Numbered from the stretch's first letter, positions 1-7,926 are shown. The stretch is 12,008 nt of DNA from Hydnum rufescens UP504 (GCA_014904985.1 MU129295.1:3083-15090); one strand, 5' to 3'. Made by a program: numbers and translations. Notes: a model not told the origin generated them from the letters alone.

Positions 1-347
1 CAGGAAGGGACGAGAACGTAGGATGTGCTCGGCTCGTAAGGTAAGTGTTCGATGTTGCCCGGATGTATATGAAGGGTCAGGGGGACAATTCGGGGGTCCG
101 AGAGGAGGGGTGGAAGGTTGTTGAATGAAGAGGGTAGTTGTTCGCGTTTTTTTGGTGGAGGATGTTGCACCGGAGTCGCATCGTTGCGAAGTGAAAGCGG
201 CCCGAATTTAACCACAAAAGTGCATCCGGGGTTCGTGCTCCACAGCGTAGCAGACAGGGTGACCTGCATCGGCTGAAGCGCTACGAGGATAGTTCACGTA
301 GGCTATGTACATGTAGTCAACTAAGCCCCACAATGCATCTCGTTCAT
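1..347 (-). mobile_element. LINE-type retrotransposon 3' fragment, copy 1
   Basis: This stretch is a diverged direct repeat of 2431-2757, recognisable from shared words such as GGTCAGGGGGACAATTCGG, GTTGCACCGGAGTCGCA and CTATGTACATGTAGTC. On the minus strand, copy 2 encodes the Cys/His knuckle found at the C terminus of non-LTR retrotransposon ORF2 proteins. Copy 1 no longer has an open frame, because it differs from copy 2 by many single-base indels, mostly extra bases. It is cut by the window start, so its 3' end is not seen. At about 347 it abuts the interior of a hAT transposase gene, consistent with a 5'-truncated LINE inserted into, or recombined with, that gene. Function is lost. Confidence 0.75.
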
Positions 348-610
348 GAGACTGAGATATCATTCTCTTGCGCGTTACATATTTTCCCTAAACTGGTCTT
401 AAGTGATAATAAGTAGGGGCATGTGGTGATATAAATAGTTGGTTTGATTCCTACTGCCATCTCGCATTTCAGCCTTGAAAATTCTTCACTCCACATCTTG
501 ACAATGATGTTTCGGATGGTCGTACGGTGGGGTATATCTTTGTCAGCAAGACTCTCGTTCACATACAGGAGGAGCTCTCGAAACTCAGGACATTCGACTA
601 CATTTAGAGA

Positions 611-667
611 CTCAAAATAGGAGCTGTGTTAAATTGGATATACATTAAATTTGAGTCACTGACGCAC
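611..667 (-). other. intron in hAT gene (57 bp)
   Basis: The donor GTGCGT starts at 667. The join that restores the hAT reading (AADDQ then SLNVVECPEF) needs the acceptor TTTTGAG ending at 611, an unusual GAG. The better-looking CACAG upstream would introduce a stop soon after splicing, so the original acceptor may have mutated. Confidence 0.65.
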
Positions 668-935
668 TTGATCATCTGCCGCTATCCAACGGACAAGATG
701 CTGAATGAGTCCTTCTGTTGTGAATGTGCCCCTTCTGTTAGGGCCCTTCACCAGTTTCTGTTTTTCGCAGAGAGATTGAATCCCAATCTTCCAGCCATGT
801 GTCTGGCATGCCTCGAGATACTCATCCGCATGGTATTTCTCAATGTGAGTACGGAGTGTCCCCGTGCCTGAATTCTGATAAACCCAAGTACGGCCATCAT
901 CGGGCTTCATGCCATTTGATTGTGAAAAGAGAGAT

Positions 936-986
936 CTGTTGAACAATCAAGATTTTTGTATTCCTAGAATTAGGGGACAGACATAC
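936..986 (-). other. intron in hAT gene (51 bp)
   Basis: The donor GTATGT starts at 986 and the acceptor CAACAG ends at 936. Splicing joins CKSC to KSLFSQSNG in the BED-finger region in one frame (phase 2). Length and donor fit basidiomycete introns. Confidence 0.75.
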
Positions 987-1004
987 TTGCAAGATTTACA
1001 CTTG

Positions 1005-1010
1005 CCCCCC
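1005..1010 (-). other. homopolymer frameshift in hAT gene
   Basis: A run of six C (six G on the coding strand) separates the upstream frame (ERYESEKGGRGG) from the downstream frame (GGKCKSC). Removing one G joins them, so a slippage insertion, or a base-call error in the run, is the simplest explanation. Confidence 0.7.
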
Positions 1011-1482
1011 TCGACCTCCCTTCTCGGATTCATATCTTTCAAAAAAATGATCAATGTCGGTAGTCTTTAGGGGTACCCCTTTTCAGCTTTTTTGTGAGGG
1101 AGCGAATGATGGGTGAATTCCGAATGGCTTGAGGTGAGGCAGTGCTTGGCTGATGTCGGCGACATCGTGATGGCACAGGTGTTTTGAGTTGTGGGGCATT
1201 ACAACTTCATGCTCAGTTTCGGCGGTTCTGGGTACATCTAGCAACTCCCCAAGATCATGCCCAGGTATGCCCAATGGCATGGCTGTCTTTGCTGTTGCTG
1301 ATGCAAGCTCTAGATTCAGCTGAGGATCGATACAGAGAACCTTGCGGGTGCCAGATTGAGTCTCATCACTTGAGCGCTTCCTGGAGGTTGACATAGGATG
1401 GGGAAAAGACACGGAATTCAAATTGTATTCATTTTTTTTTCCGGTGATTTACCGCCTGCCAATGGGGGCCCTTAATACCCTA

Positions 1483-1499
1483 CCTGTGTGGCACACAGG
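1483..1499. repeat. perfect hairpin, 7-bp stem
   Basis: CCTGTGT and ACACAGG are separated by GGC. It lies in the untranslated leader of the hAT element, between the gene start and the CAAGTC-rich terminal region. No T-tract follows, and no function can be assigned. Confidence 0.6.
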
Positions 1500-1554
1500 A
1501 TAGTGTCCCCCAAGGATTATATCTATGTACATATTGGTTTACCTAACTACACCC

Positions 1555-1687
1555 CAAGTCGAACTCAAGCCCCAGTCAAGTCAAGTCAAGCCCAAAGATT
1601 GGTAATCAAAGGATTTGACTTGACTCGACCCAAAGCGGACTGACTCCGGACTTAAGCCGACTTCAGGTCAAGTCTTCGGCAACACTA
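1555..1687 (-). mobile_element. hAT 5' terminal region with CAAGTC subterminal repeats
   Basis: Read on the minus strand, the element would begin at 1687 with TAGTGTTGCCGAAGAC, matching the YAGNG-type start typical of hAT terminal inverted repeats. Behind it lie CAAGTC at 1555-1560, 1577-1582, 1582-1587 and 1669-1674, and GACTTG at 1617-1622, with near matches (CTCAAGC, CGACTTC) between. In hAT elements, short subterminal repeats in both orientations are known to bind the transposase; their role here is inferred. The transposase gene starts some 270 bp inside and points the right way. The partner terminus is not in the window, and 1688-1695 (GCTGGAGT) would be the 8-bp target duplication if the end is correct. 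Confidence 0.65.
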
Positions 1688-2090
1688 GCTGGAGTACAGC
1701 CTCCATAATTTGAAGTGGGCACAGCCTTGCCTCGGAAGATGCCAAAGAGGACAGGTCGGGTCACTCATGTTCCACTCCCGCATAGGCAGTCTTAACCATC
1801 GCTCGCTGTCCAGTGCCGGCGATCGCAGTCGATTAATTGCTCCTGACATCGTAATCATCCATTTCAGATCGCGAACCGCATCGTTGTGAGCCTGGGTAGG
1901 CGCTCCAGATAAGCCTCCTTGCGTGCGTGCTATTCACGTCGTGTCGACACCCCTTGGACAAGGGGCCCATCCGCATTGCCCGGTCACCAATCAGCAGAGG
2001 GATGCGATTATCTCACGTAGTCCCATCCCCAGCCTGAACTGTCGAAATCAGTAGTCAAATTAGGGTTAACTAATTTCTGTATCAGTATGG
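1688..2090. other. gene-free stretch with small palindromes
   Basis: I find no coding signal here. Three small symmetric features occur: the perfect palindrome GTGTCGACAC (1941-1950); next to it the hairpin CCCCTTG-GA-CAAGGGG (1950-1965); and AATTAG-GGTTAA-CTAATT (2058-2075). If LINE copy 2 inserted in the KDZ 3' end, the missing KDZ 3' terminus should lie between here and 2380, but I could not identify it. Confidence 0.5.
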
Positions 2091-2091
2091 T

Positions 2092-2280
2092 CCTAGAGAC
2101 CCTATTGTTTGGGATATCCAGAGGACATCCTATCGACACTCACAGGAAAAATTAAGAACCTATGACTTCCTAGGAGGTCCTGGGAGATCCTAGGAGATCC
2201 TGGGATATCCTGAACAATATAAAATAGTCATTATCACGGTACAACTTCATCTTGTAATTCCTGGGACATCCTAGAGGGAC
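2092..2280. repeat. 10-bp tandem array and scattered copies
   Basis: Four exact-length units sit head to tail at 2171, 2181, 2191 and 2201 with the pattern TRGGAKRTCC (R=A/G, K=G/T). Outlying relatives are GGGATATCCA (2111-2120), GAGGACATCC (2121-2130) and TGGGACATCC (2262-2271). TCCTAGAG occurs at 2091 and again near 2269. The unit is nearly self-complementary, so the array can pair with itself. This resembles transposon subterminal repeats or a short non-autonomous element, but no owner can be named. Confidence 0.6.
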
Positions 2281-2285
2281 TTATC

Positions 2286-2332
2286 AAATTGGACTGACAA
2301 CTATGTACATGTATGATGATGTTATCCAATTT
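2286..2332. repeat. 8-bp inverted repeat around TACATGTA
   Basis: AAATTGGA (2286-2293) pairs with TCCAATTT (2325-2332) across a 31-bp loop containing the palindrome TACATGTA. Function is unknown; it could be part of a decayed element end. Confidence 0.4.
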
Positions 2333-2381
2333 TAAGTATGTATCTGTGCCAGGAAGGCATATGCTGCACTATGTTACTACG

Positions 2382-2757
2382 TTATAGATGATAGCAGTGG
2401 GATGGGTGGAGGCTGGTGAAATGTGAGAAAGCAGAAGGGACGAGAAAGTAGGAGGTGCTCGGCTCGTAAGGTAAGTGGTGGGTGTTGCGGATGTAATGAA
2501 GGGTCAGGGGGACAATTCGGGGTCCGAGAGGAGGGTGGGAAGGTTTGTTGATGAGAGGGTGTTGTCCGTGTGGAGGATGTTGCACCGGAGTCGCAGGCGT
2601 TCGCGAGTGAAGCGCGCGCAGAAGACCAAAAAGTGCTCCGGGGTCTCGTGGGCTCCACAGCGTAGGCAGAAGGGTGACTCTGCATGGCTGAAGCGCTCGA
2701 GATAGTCACGTAGGGCTATGTACATGTAGTCACTAAGCCCACAATGCATCTCGGTCA
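2382..2757 (-). mobile_element. LINE-type retrotransposon 3' fragment, copy 2
   Basis: The minus strand carries an open reading of about 95 codons (2791-2504) with SLLTEMHCGLSDYMY, a Cys/His knuckle CLRCGAHETPEHFLVFC (Cx2Cx7Hx4C) and RERLRLRC, ending LLSDPELSP. This is the layout seen after the RNase H domain at the C terminus of Tad/LINE-like ORF2 proteins; reverse transcriptase and endonuclease are absent. A one-base frame break at the C-run near 2508-2512 leads into PLTLHYIRNTHHLPYEP in another frame. The 5' side (about 2757) abuts the KDZ gene. No poly-A tail or clear target duplication was found at the 3' side. Copy 1 at 1-347 has the same orientation. Confidence 0.8.
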
Positions 2758-3058
2758 ATAGACTCTCCAATGGTAATGTCAAACTCGACAACAGGGTCTA
2801 TTTCACCATCGACACTTTTTGACGAATCATCATTGGAGCTTTCCAAACACAAGGAACCTTCATTATCCTCGATTCGGTTTGTTTCCAAGTGTGGAAGAGT
2901 AGCTCGACAGTGGGGATTTGAATGATGGGGTCGGAGAGTTGGAAGGATCCAAGGTTGGACATGTTCGGACATTAGGGATGCTGTTGCAGTCTGCCATGCA
3001 GCTCCCAGCTCTTGCAGTCATGCAAACTTCGAAGTGATAGCATGCTTCAGATCTGGAT

Positions 3059-3106
3059 CTGATAGAAGTTAGTGAATATGTAGTTCTATAACGGATAGTG
3101 ATGCAC
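3059..3106 (-). other. KDZ intron 7 (48 bp)
   Basis: Donor GTGCAT at 3106 (weak), branch-like CTAAC, acceptor ATCAG ending at 3059, phase 1. It joins YQYALLYMT to DPDLKHAITSKFA and recovers a frame open, apart from one TGA, to the end. Confidence 0.6.
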
Positions 3107-3528
3107 CAGTCATGTACAAGAGGGCGTATTGATATGCAATATATTCTTCGCGATACCAAGTTTGCATGGAAGCCAACTCTTGCTGGCATCATGCGATCTC
3201 CTCTTGACAATTGACCATCTCTTGCATGAAGCAAATACCCTTGCGGACATTTTCATTCCCGAGCCAAGGTGGAACCCGTCCACCGGATTTGGCAAGAGCG
3301 TCTTCGTCTATGTCAAAATCCAACCAAATATCAGCATCAATGTCGAGTCTATGTAAGCCTTTGGGGTCAATTGGTGGTGGCACAACAGCATGTGGAGTGG
3401 GTTTCTTTCGAGAGATGAGCTTCTTCTGCAGCCGATTGAATTGTGTCACGAGCTTGTCGACAGTGGGGCTGCGCCGTTTAATGGCTTTTTTGGCGTGTTC
3501 TCGTGTTGCATGGTCTATAACAATTCTT

Positions 3529-3572
3529 CTAAGGGGTCATAAATACATGGATATTGCTGGGTCTAAACTTAC
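3529..3572 (-). other. KDZ intron 6 (44 bp)
   Basis: Donor GTAAGT at 3572, acceptor CCTTAG ending at 3529. Splice signals are good, but the flanking exons are then out of frame by one base (TVCTQAMG before, DHATREHAKKAIKRR after), so a one-base loss in one of the two exons is likely. Confidence 0.65.
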
Positions 3573-3980
3573 CCATAGCTTGTGTACAGACTGTGCGGTC
3601 AAGGTTTGCAACTTCAAATTTACGTTCCCGTATTTTTGAAATAATCCGATCCTTGAGAGCACGCATATTTAGTTGAATGCTGAACCAGTCATCCTTTTTC
3701 ATCTCTTCAAGCTTCGCAGCATTGGTTGGATTGCCAAGATTCAATTCGGTGGTTTTGGATTTAATCTGGGTTTCGAGCCGAGTGATAGCTGCGTCCTTTG
3801 CTTCCAAAGCACTGATCATATCAAAACGAAGTGACTGAGTCGTTGCTGAATCTTTGTTGTCTTCATATATTCTTTCGAGTTCTTTTACGAGGTCTCCTTT
3901 TTGATCCTTGAGTGTCTCGACTTCATTTGTGAGTTGGATTATGCAGTTCACAATAACGACACCCTTGTTCTTGGATTGTT

Positions 3981-4035
3981 CTAGTTACGGCCCATGTCAC
4001 CTACATAATCTGATGAAACACACAGGACAACTTAC
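3981..4035 (-). other. KDZ intron 5 (55 bp)
   Basis: Donor GTAAGT at 4035, acceptor CTAG ending at 3981, phase 1. It joins SRPIQ to KQSKNKGVVIVNCI and keeps the frame into the helical region. Confidence 0.75.
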
Positions 4036-4249
4036 TTTGGATCGGTCGACTCTGATATGCTCATTGCTGCTCAAACTGACCTCTAAGGTATTCTTGACTG
4101 TACCCCAATGCGTCAAATTCTGCTTTTGCCAAGCCCAAACGAGCTTGGGTTTTGTTAATTCGGTCTCACAGTCGCTTGCAAAGGGATAGAGTTTCCTCAG
4201 AGTCACGCTGCTCGATCTGAAGGTCGAGGATAAATAGCCTCCTGTGATA

Positions 4250-4297
4250 CTGAGGAGATGTAAGAATTGATATTTGGTGTCAAGTGTATTTACGTAC
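4250..4297 (-). other. KDZ intron 4 (48 bp)
   Basis: Donor GTACGT at 4297, acceptor CTCAG ending at 4250, phase 0. It joins KLIPVLRVTG to YHRRLFILDLQ, a junction recognisable from the family's conserved segment after GEGCER. Confidence 0.85.
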
Positions 4298-5038
4298 CCC
4301 AGTTACACGAAGGACTGGTATTAATTTTCTGAGACATGCCCAAAGTCGCTCGCACCCCTCTCCATCCGACAGACCCCATATCTGGGCTTTTCATGGGTGA
4401 TACCACAACTGGCACACCCACTGATGCCCGTAAGCATGGAACACGGAAGTAGCAAACTGAAGGCGAGGTAACCAGACATCAAGGTATTTCCATTTGATCA
4501 GCGCACGGTGGAGCTGGCAGGCAATATCATAAAGCAGTCCCACCTGCCAATGGCAGGGTATCTCTTTCATGAGCGCATCGATCAACACAAGAGCATAAAA
4601 CTGCTTTTCGCCTGCTGTCCACATGTTTGCAAGGAAGAGAACATGATCATGACGACATAGCAGACCCATCAATCCAGTATCGGAGAAGCGAGTATGGGAG
4701 GCTTTGATGCGATTCTCATCAGCAGCGATAAACGAGTCCCCGCACTGCTGCAGTGCGGAATTAGGGACATGGAGGCCGTCCTCACACCTATCACCCTCAT
4801 CGGCCAGAGAGGTGCTGGGATGCGGACGCTTTTTCCCAACGTTGGGTCCCTTAGCAGAACGGATGGTCTCGACTTTGGCTTCCCACTCTTGGAGGAATTC
4901 ACACGAAAGAAAATCGTGTTCGCAGAGAATATGGGGGGATCACTGGCTCCTTCCATGCCATCATGGCCTTCATGACGGTCATGATCCGTGTTTCGTTTTT
5001 GTTGAAAATTACTGTCAATGCAGATGATGAGATCGGGT

Positions 5039-5092
5039 CTAAGGATAGATTCAATATTATTACTCAAAATGTATTAAATTGCTCTCACTAAC
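5039..5092 (-). other. KDZ intron 3 (54 bp)
   Basis: Donor GTTAGT at 5092, acceptor CCTTAG ending at 5039, phase 2. It joins VSSLGTT to IPDLIICIDSNF, placing the first catalytic Asp just after the junction. Confidence 0.8.
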
Positions 5093-5442
5093 ATTGTCGT
5101 GCCAAGAGATGACACAAAACCACCACCACCAAAACACGCCGCACATCGTGTCTGCAGGTATGCACTGGGGCGTTCGAATGGCTCTCCTGGTTTTTGCACT
5201 GGTGAATGGCCAATGTTACTCTGGGCATTGAGATAATCGCGTTGAAAAATCGGTATTTTATCATGAAGTGGAGGGAGTCGCTCAAGAATTGGGGGGATGA
5301 GATCGACCAGTGGCACTTCAGGTGACGAAACTAGGAGTGTGGTCCGGACTGCTTCGATAGATTGTGACATTTCAGCACGAGCCAAACAGATGAGCACTTG
5401 ATAGTGAGCAAGTGAGTTTGCAAAGTGACACCACAACGAATC

Positions 5443-5509
5443 CTAACACCAGGAAATAAAGCATCCACTGAGCATTATGTTACAGCGCAGCCATGGCTCT
5501 CAGACATAC
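5443..5509 (-). other. KDZ intron 2 (67 bp)
   Basis: Donor GTATGT at 5509, acceptor GTGTTAG ending at 5443, phase 0. It joins RKRGYLLHTS to DSLWCHFANS. The diverged right arm keeps the counterpart of this donor region near 11175. Confidence 0.8.
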
Positions 5510-5736
5510 CGATGTATGGAGCAGGTACCCACGCTTCCTCAAAAAACCAGAGAGATTTGAGGCCCATGCATGCTCATTCGGAGAGAGATGTACAAATAGC
5601 CCGGCAGCGAATTCCAGCATGTCAGTATTGATGGCAAGCATGGGATGGACTGGTGTGCATGGGAAAAGCCCATGTTTGACCAACTGTGTTGTGGCAATAT
5701 TACATGCACACACCTCGAGTGAGATGTCTTCAATCC

Positions 5737-5786
5737 CTATGTTTTGTAGTCAGCACAGGACAGAGAGTTAATTGAATATAACGTAC
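5737..5786 (-). other. KDZ intron 1 (50 bp)
   Basis: Donor GTACGT at 5786, branch-like CTGAC, acceptor CATAG ending at 5737. It joins ITCVYLD to the codon C|GG and IEDISLEVCAC, restoring the family pattern upstream of the LVKHGLFPC motif. Confidence 0.8.
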
Positions 5787-6087
5787 GATCAAGATAAACA
5801 CAAGTTATTTGCAGAAGTCATTTAATGCAGCGGCACAGGAAATGATTGGTCCCGTTCCCAGAGGATAATATGACTGAACCAGATTGGACGATCCGTTCAT
5901 ATGCCATATAAGGTTGGATAAGGGCTGGCAGAACTTCCTTATTCCATCGTTGAGCGGCAGCAAGCTTACACCATGCATGTCGGGACTGGCGAGGCGAGAG
6001 AATGGTTGGGGGTCTACTTTCTTCGACTTCCGGTGGTGGACGAGGGATGTCGATGTGCATAATACTTTCAAAAGGTTCCTCAAACTG

Positions 6088-6299
6088 CAAGTGCGGGCTG
6101 CCAGGACAATAATTGACTCCGGAAGACTTTGATGAATTGACCAGAGAGTCTGCCCGACATTCTGCTTATTCTGTATGACCCGGCTTGCAAGTCTGGAGAT
6201 GCTAGTCTGCGGCATGTAGAATGAGTGTGTGGTAAACTACATCGGGATTAGCCGAAGGAAACAATGAAACTAATGACAAGTGTATATAAAAATGAGATG
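6088..6299 (-). other. possible KDZ first exon and upstream spacer
   Basis: An ATG at 6213-6215 opens a frame (MPQTSISRLASRVIQ...) that runs past 6088, but not in the KDZ frame. TTGCAG ending at about 6088 is a good acceptor, so an intron may join it to FEEPFESIMHIDIP. I cannot fix its donor. Sequence 6216-6299 is non-coding, AT-rich spacer. The whole stretch has a clear inverted counterpart at 10060-10290, including TGTAGTTTA and CGCAGACTAGCA words. Confidence 0.4.
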
Positions 6300-7105
6300 C
6301 TACAACAAGGAATCAAGAGACATCCCTGGCTGAATATAATATCGAGGGAGAGGGAGCTTTGTTTCTAGTTCCAGCCGCCACATACCATCAATGAAACCAA
6401 AGCGCTCATGATCTCGCTGGACAATGCCAACTTTAAATCCATATTCCTCAACAGCCCATAATGCAATAGTTCGGATTATTGTGTTGTAAGGTCCACTGGT
6501 TCGACACAGGGGCACCACGAATTTGCGTGCGACGTGGCCTGGAAATGATGCAACGTGCCCATGCATCATCAAAGCTAGCCAGTACCAGTGAATCGAGTGT
6601 GGCATGGAGACTAGGTGTGTCTCTAGGGCTTTATGTAACCACACTGGTGAAAACTCAACAACGTCGAGCTTGCGAAGGCGAAGTCGATGTGGAGGCGGGT
6701 TGAGGCTAGGGTGGGGTGCCAGAAGAGGGGGATATTTTTGTTGTTCGAGAAACTCGTACTTCCAATTTCTCCGAAGCTCCCCACTCCCCGGTACAGACAT
6801 GTCAATTAGGTGGAGCTCTGTAACAGGAGGGCACATTTAAGCATCTCCTCAAGTTCAAAGACCAAGTGATGGTGGGCGTAGGCTTCAGCAATGTATGTAG
6901 GCGATATGGTGTAGCGAAATGTGCTGAGGGAGATAGTGGGAGATTCCTGCATGTATTTGTAGATATCATATACTTGGCTGACATCAGAATTGAGAATGTT
7001 CCACACCTGTTCATCCAATATTCGGATTTGAATGAAAGATGACAGGCTTATTCTCACGGGGGGTGCGTATACCAATGAGTGCTTCGGCCTAATCTTGTGA
7101 ACCAC
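6300..7105 (-). pseudogene. unrecognised gene, two overlapping frames
   Basis: Two minus-strand open frames overlap by 31 bp. The upstream one (7105-6806) has no ATG at its start; a TTCTCACAG acceptor ends at about 7107, so it may be an internal exon. It contains QVWNILNSDVSQVYDIYKYM and FELEEMLKC. The downstream one (6836-6300, 178 codons) contains ELHLIDMSVPGSGELRRNW, LRLRKLDVVEFSPVWLH, a Trp/His-rich IHWYWLALMMHGHVASF, HVARKFVVPLCR and RTIALWAVEEYGF. One single-base frame break near 6836 would give a single protein of about 270 residues. Leucine spacing in the first half slightly recalls leucine-rich repeats, but I recognise no family. It sits just upstream of, and in the same direction as, the KDZ gene, so it may be a passenger of the element. 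A diverged copy lies at 8836-10060. Confidence 0.5.
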
Positions 7106-7906
7106 TCTGTGAGAATGAAGGAATCACGAGTTGTGCAATACTGTGAGAAAATGCCATTTATTGATCATATGGCGATCTTCCTCATTGTTGTTCAGAATAC
7201 TGGTTCTGCTTTATTTTCCGTCAATTTGTATAAAGCAATATGTTGTTGTGTGGTTTTGGTTGATTTTTTTTTTTTTATTTGTTTGTGGGTGGGTCCTTTG
7301 TAACTTTTTAGATACTATTCCTGGTTTAGTTCTGATCGGGTCCACTAATGTAGATTAATAACCAGTGACACACATAAGTCGAAACCTTGTGTCTCGTCAT
7401 CAGATTCGTTTCCAAATACACTGCCTGAGCTTTCCGCGCAGTTATATGATCAATCCCATCATACCAAAAACAACTTCCGAGTTCAGTCCCGCTTCAAACA
7501 TCCGTCTAAGTCTGTTACAGCAAACGTTTACTTCGAACATTTAACTACCAGCCCTCAATGTTTAACACATTCTCTGCGATTTTCAGATTCCCCAGCAACA
7601 TCAGAATTCACGCCTCCATACATTCGCCTGATAAAAAACACCATTCTCCATAGCTCACGAACGCATTCAAAGTCCAACACTTTCACATACTCTCATGCCA
7701 AATAATACTTTCCGTAGACTGCAACGGAAATACGGCGCATCAACACCAAGAAATTCACAAAAATTCTCACAAAGAATTATCACCCAATTCGATACTGAAC
7801 CTTAACTGAATCACCTTCAAACAGCAACGATCCAGGGAGCACAACATTCAGACACAAGATCAAAATCTGACTTCCACAACGTGAACCCTAGAGAATCAAA
7901 GAACCA
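7106..7906. other. non-coding inner part of left inverted-repeat arm
   Basis: All frames are closed. It includes a T13 run at 7264-7276. The minus strand is collinear with 7922-8835, shown by matches such as TGATCAATAA (7170s against 8772), CATTTTCTCAC (7150s against 8790) and AATTCTGA (7600s against 8276). It may be the upstream region or terminus of the KDZ-associated block; no terminal repeat was identified. Confidence 0.55.
7264..7276. repeat. T13 homopolymer
   Basis: Thirteen consecutive T, read as A13 in the direction of the neighbouring genes. The inverted counterpart near 8650-8680 has no long A-run. Confidence 0.9.
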
Positions 7907-7926
7907 GGCATTGGTTCTGGGTGCCT
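7900..7926. repeat. hinge hairpin of the large inverted repeat
   Basis: AGAACCA (7900-7906) and TGGTTCT (7912-7918) form a perfect 7-bp stem with loop GGCAT. Overlapping this, AGGCA (7906-7910) and TGCCT (7922-7926) are the innermost paired words of the two long arms. From here the arms run outward: minus-strand TGCCTGGTTCTTTGATTC against plus-strand TGCCTGATGGATTC. Confidence 0.75.

Larger units (their letters stand above)
348..1421 (-). pseudogene. hAT-family transposase, 5' half, broken (BED zinc finger)
   Basis: The order of motifs is that of basidiomycete hAT transposases, DNA cut-and-paste enzymes acting on their own element in the nucleus. An N-terminal open stretch (1421-1086, no known domain) is followed by TTDIDHFFERYES (about 1050-1015). 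A BED-type zinc finger follows, with CKSC near 990-1000 and HIEKYH near 830-845, then GLIQHLVRWIAADDQ, SLNVVECPEFRELL and DKDIPHRTTIRNI. The gene is joined across two introns (936-986, 611-667). Three defects are visible: an in-frame TGA at 1083-1085 (Arg codon CGA plausible), a frame break at the six-C run 1005-1010 that one base fewer would mend, and loss of everything after about residue 260, where LINE copy 1 begins. The catalytic RNase H-like core and dimerisation domain are absent. ATG at 1421 or 1394 are possible starts. The family call is from memory of motif order, not from a search. Confidence 0.8.
2733..6087 (-). pseudogene. KDZ-family (Kyakuja-Dileera-Zisupton) transposase, decayed
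   Basis: Eight exons (about 995 codons, usual for the family) give a coherent KDZ transposase, a DNA transposase with an RNase H-like core. In order: RQSRHAW and VLPALIQPYMAYERIVQSG (about 20-70), EVCACNIATTQLVKHGLFPC (about 110), SPNEHAW, RCAACFGG (about 285), LIICIDSNF (Asp at 5014-5016), GLLCRHDHVLFLANM, VGLLYDIACQLHR (Asp 4526-4528), FHAYGHQWVCQL, LSDGEGCERLW (Glu 4358-4360 or 4349-4351), LRVTG-YHRRLFILDLQIEQ, a long helical segment, and an acidic tail. The two Asp and one Glu are the likely catalytic triad. Breaks: TGA at 5818-5820, 4391-4393, 4166-4168, 4061-4063, 3189-3191 and 3018-3020; one base missing near 4927; another near 3529-3573. The last residues (SIDRDALWA) and the stop are LINE sequence. 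The first exon is uncertain; an open stretch reaches 6215. Confidence 0.88.
4985..7910 (-). repeat. left arm of large inverted repeat
   Basis: This is the better preserved arm, carrying non-coding sequence, the unrecognised gene and KDZ exons 1-3 plus the start of exon 4. Outermost match seen: minus-strand TTAGACCCGATC (about 5040-5030) and AGTAATTTTCA (about 5013-5003) against plus-strand 11920-11975. The true outer edge may lie further left, since the right arm continues beyond the window. Confidence 0.85.

Noticed and set aside
2058..2075. TTAGGG within AATTAGGGTTAACTAATT as telomeric sequence
   Set aside because: A single hexamer without tandem repetition.
2171..2210. tandem decamers as a CRISPR-like array
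   Set aside because: There are no spacers, and the setting is a fungal genome.
2301..2314. CTATGTACATGTA also found inside both LINE fragments (near 305 and 2717)
   Set aside because: The match is 13 bases of a near-palindromic AT-rich word with unrelated flanks, so it is likely chance.
3211..3639. 142-codon plus-strand open frame
   Set aside because: It is antisense to KDZ exons 6-7 and intron 6, with no protein features of its own.
5093..5442. CAACC/ACCACC-rich part coding GGGG as a repeat expansion
   Set aside because: It is only four Gly codons within the RCAACFGG region of the KDZ protein.
6479..6840. plus-strand open frames of 74-78 codons
   Set aside because: They are antisense shadows of the longer minus-strand frame 6836-6300.
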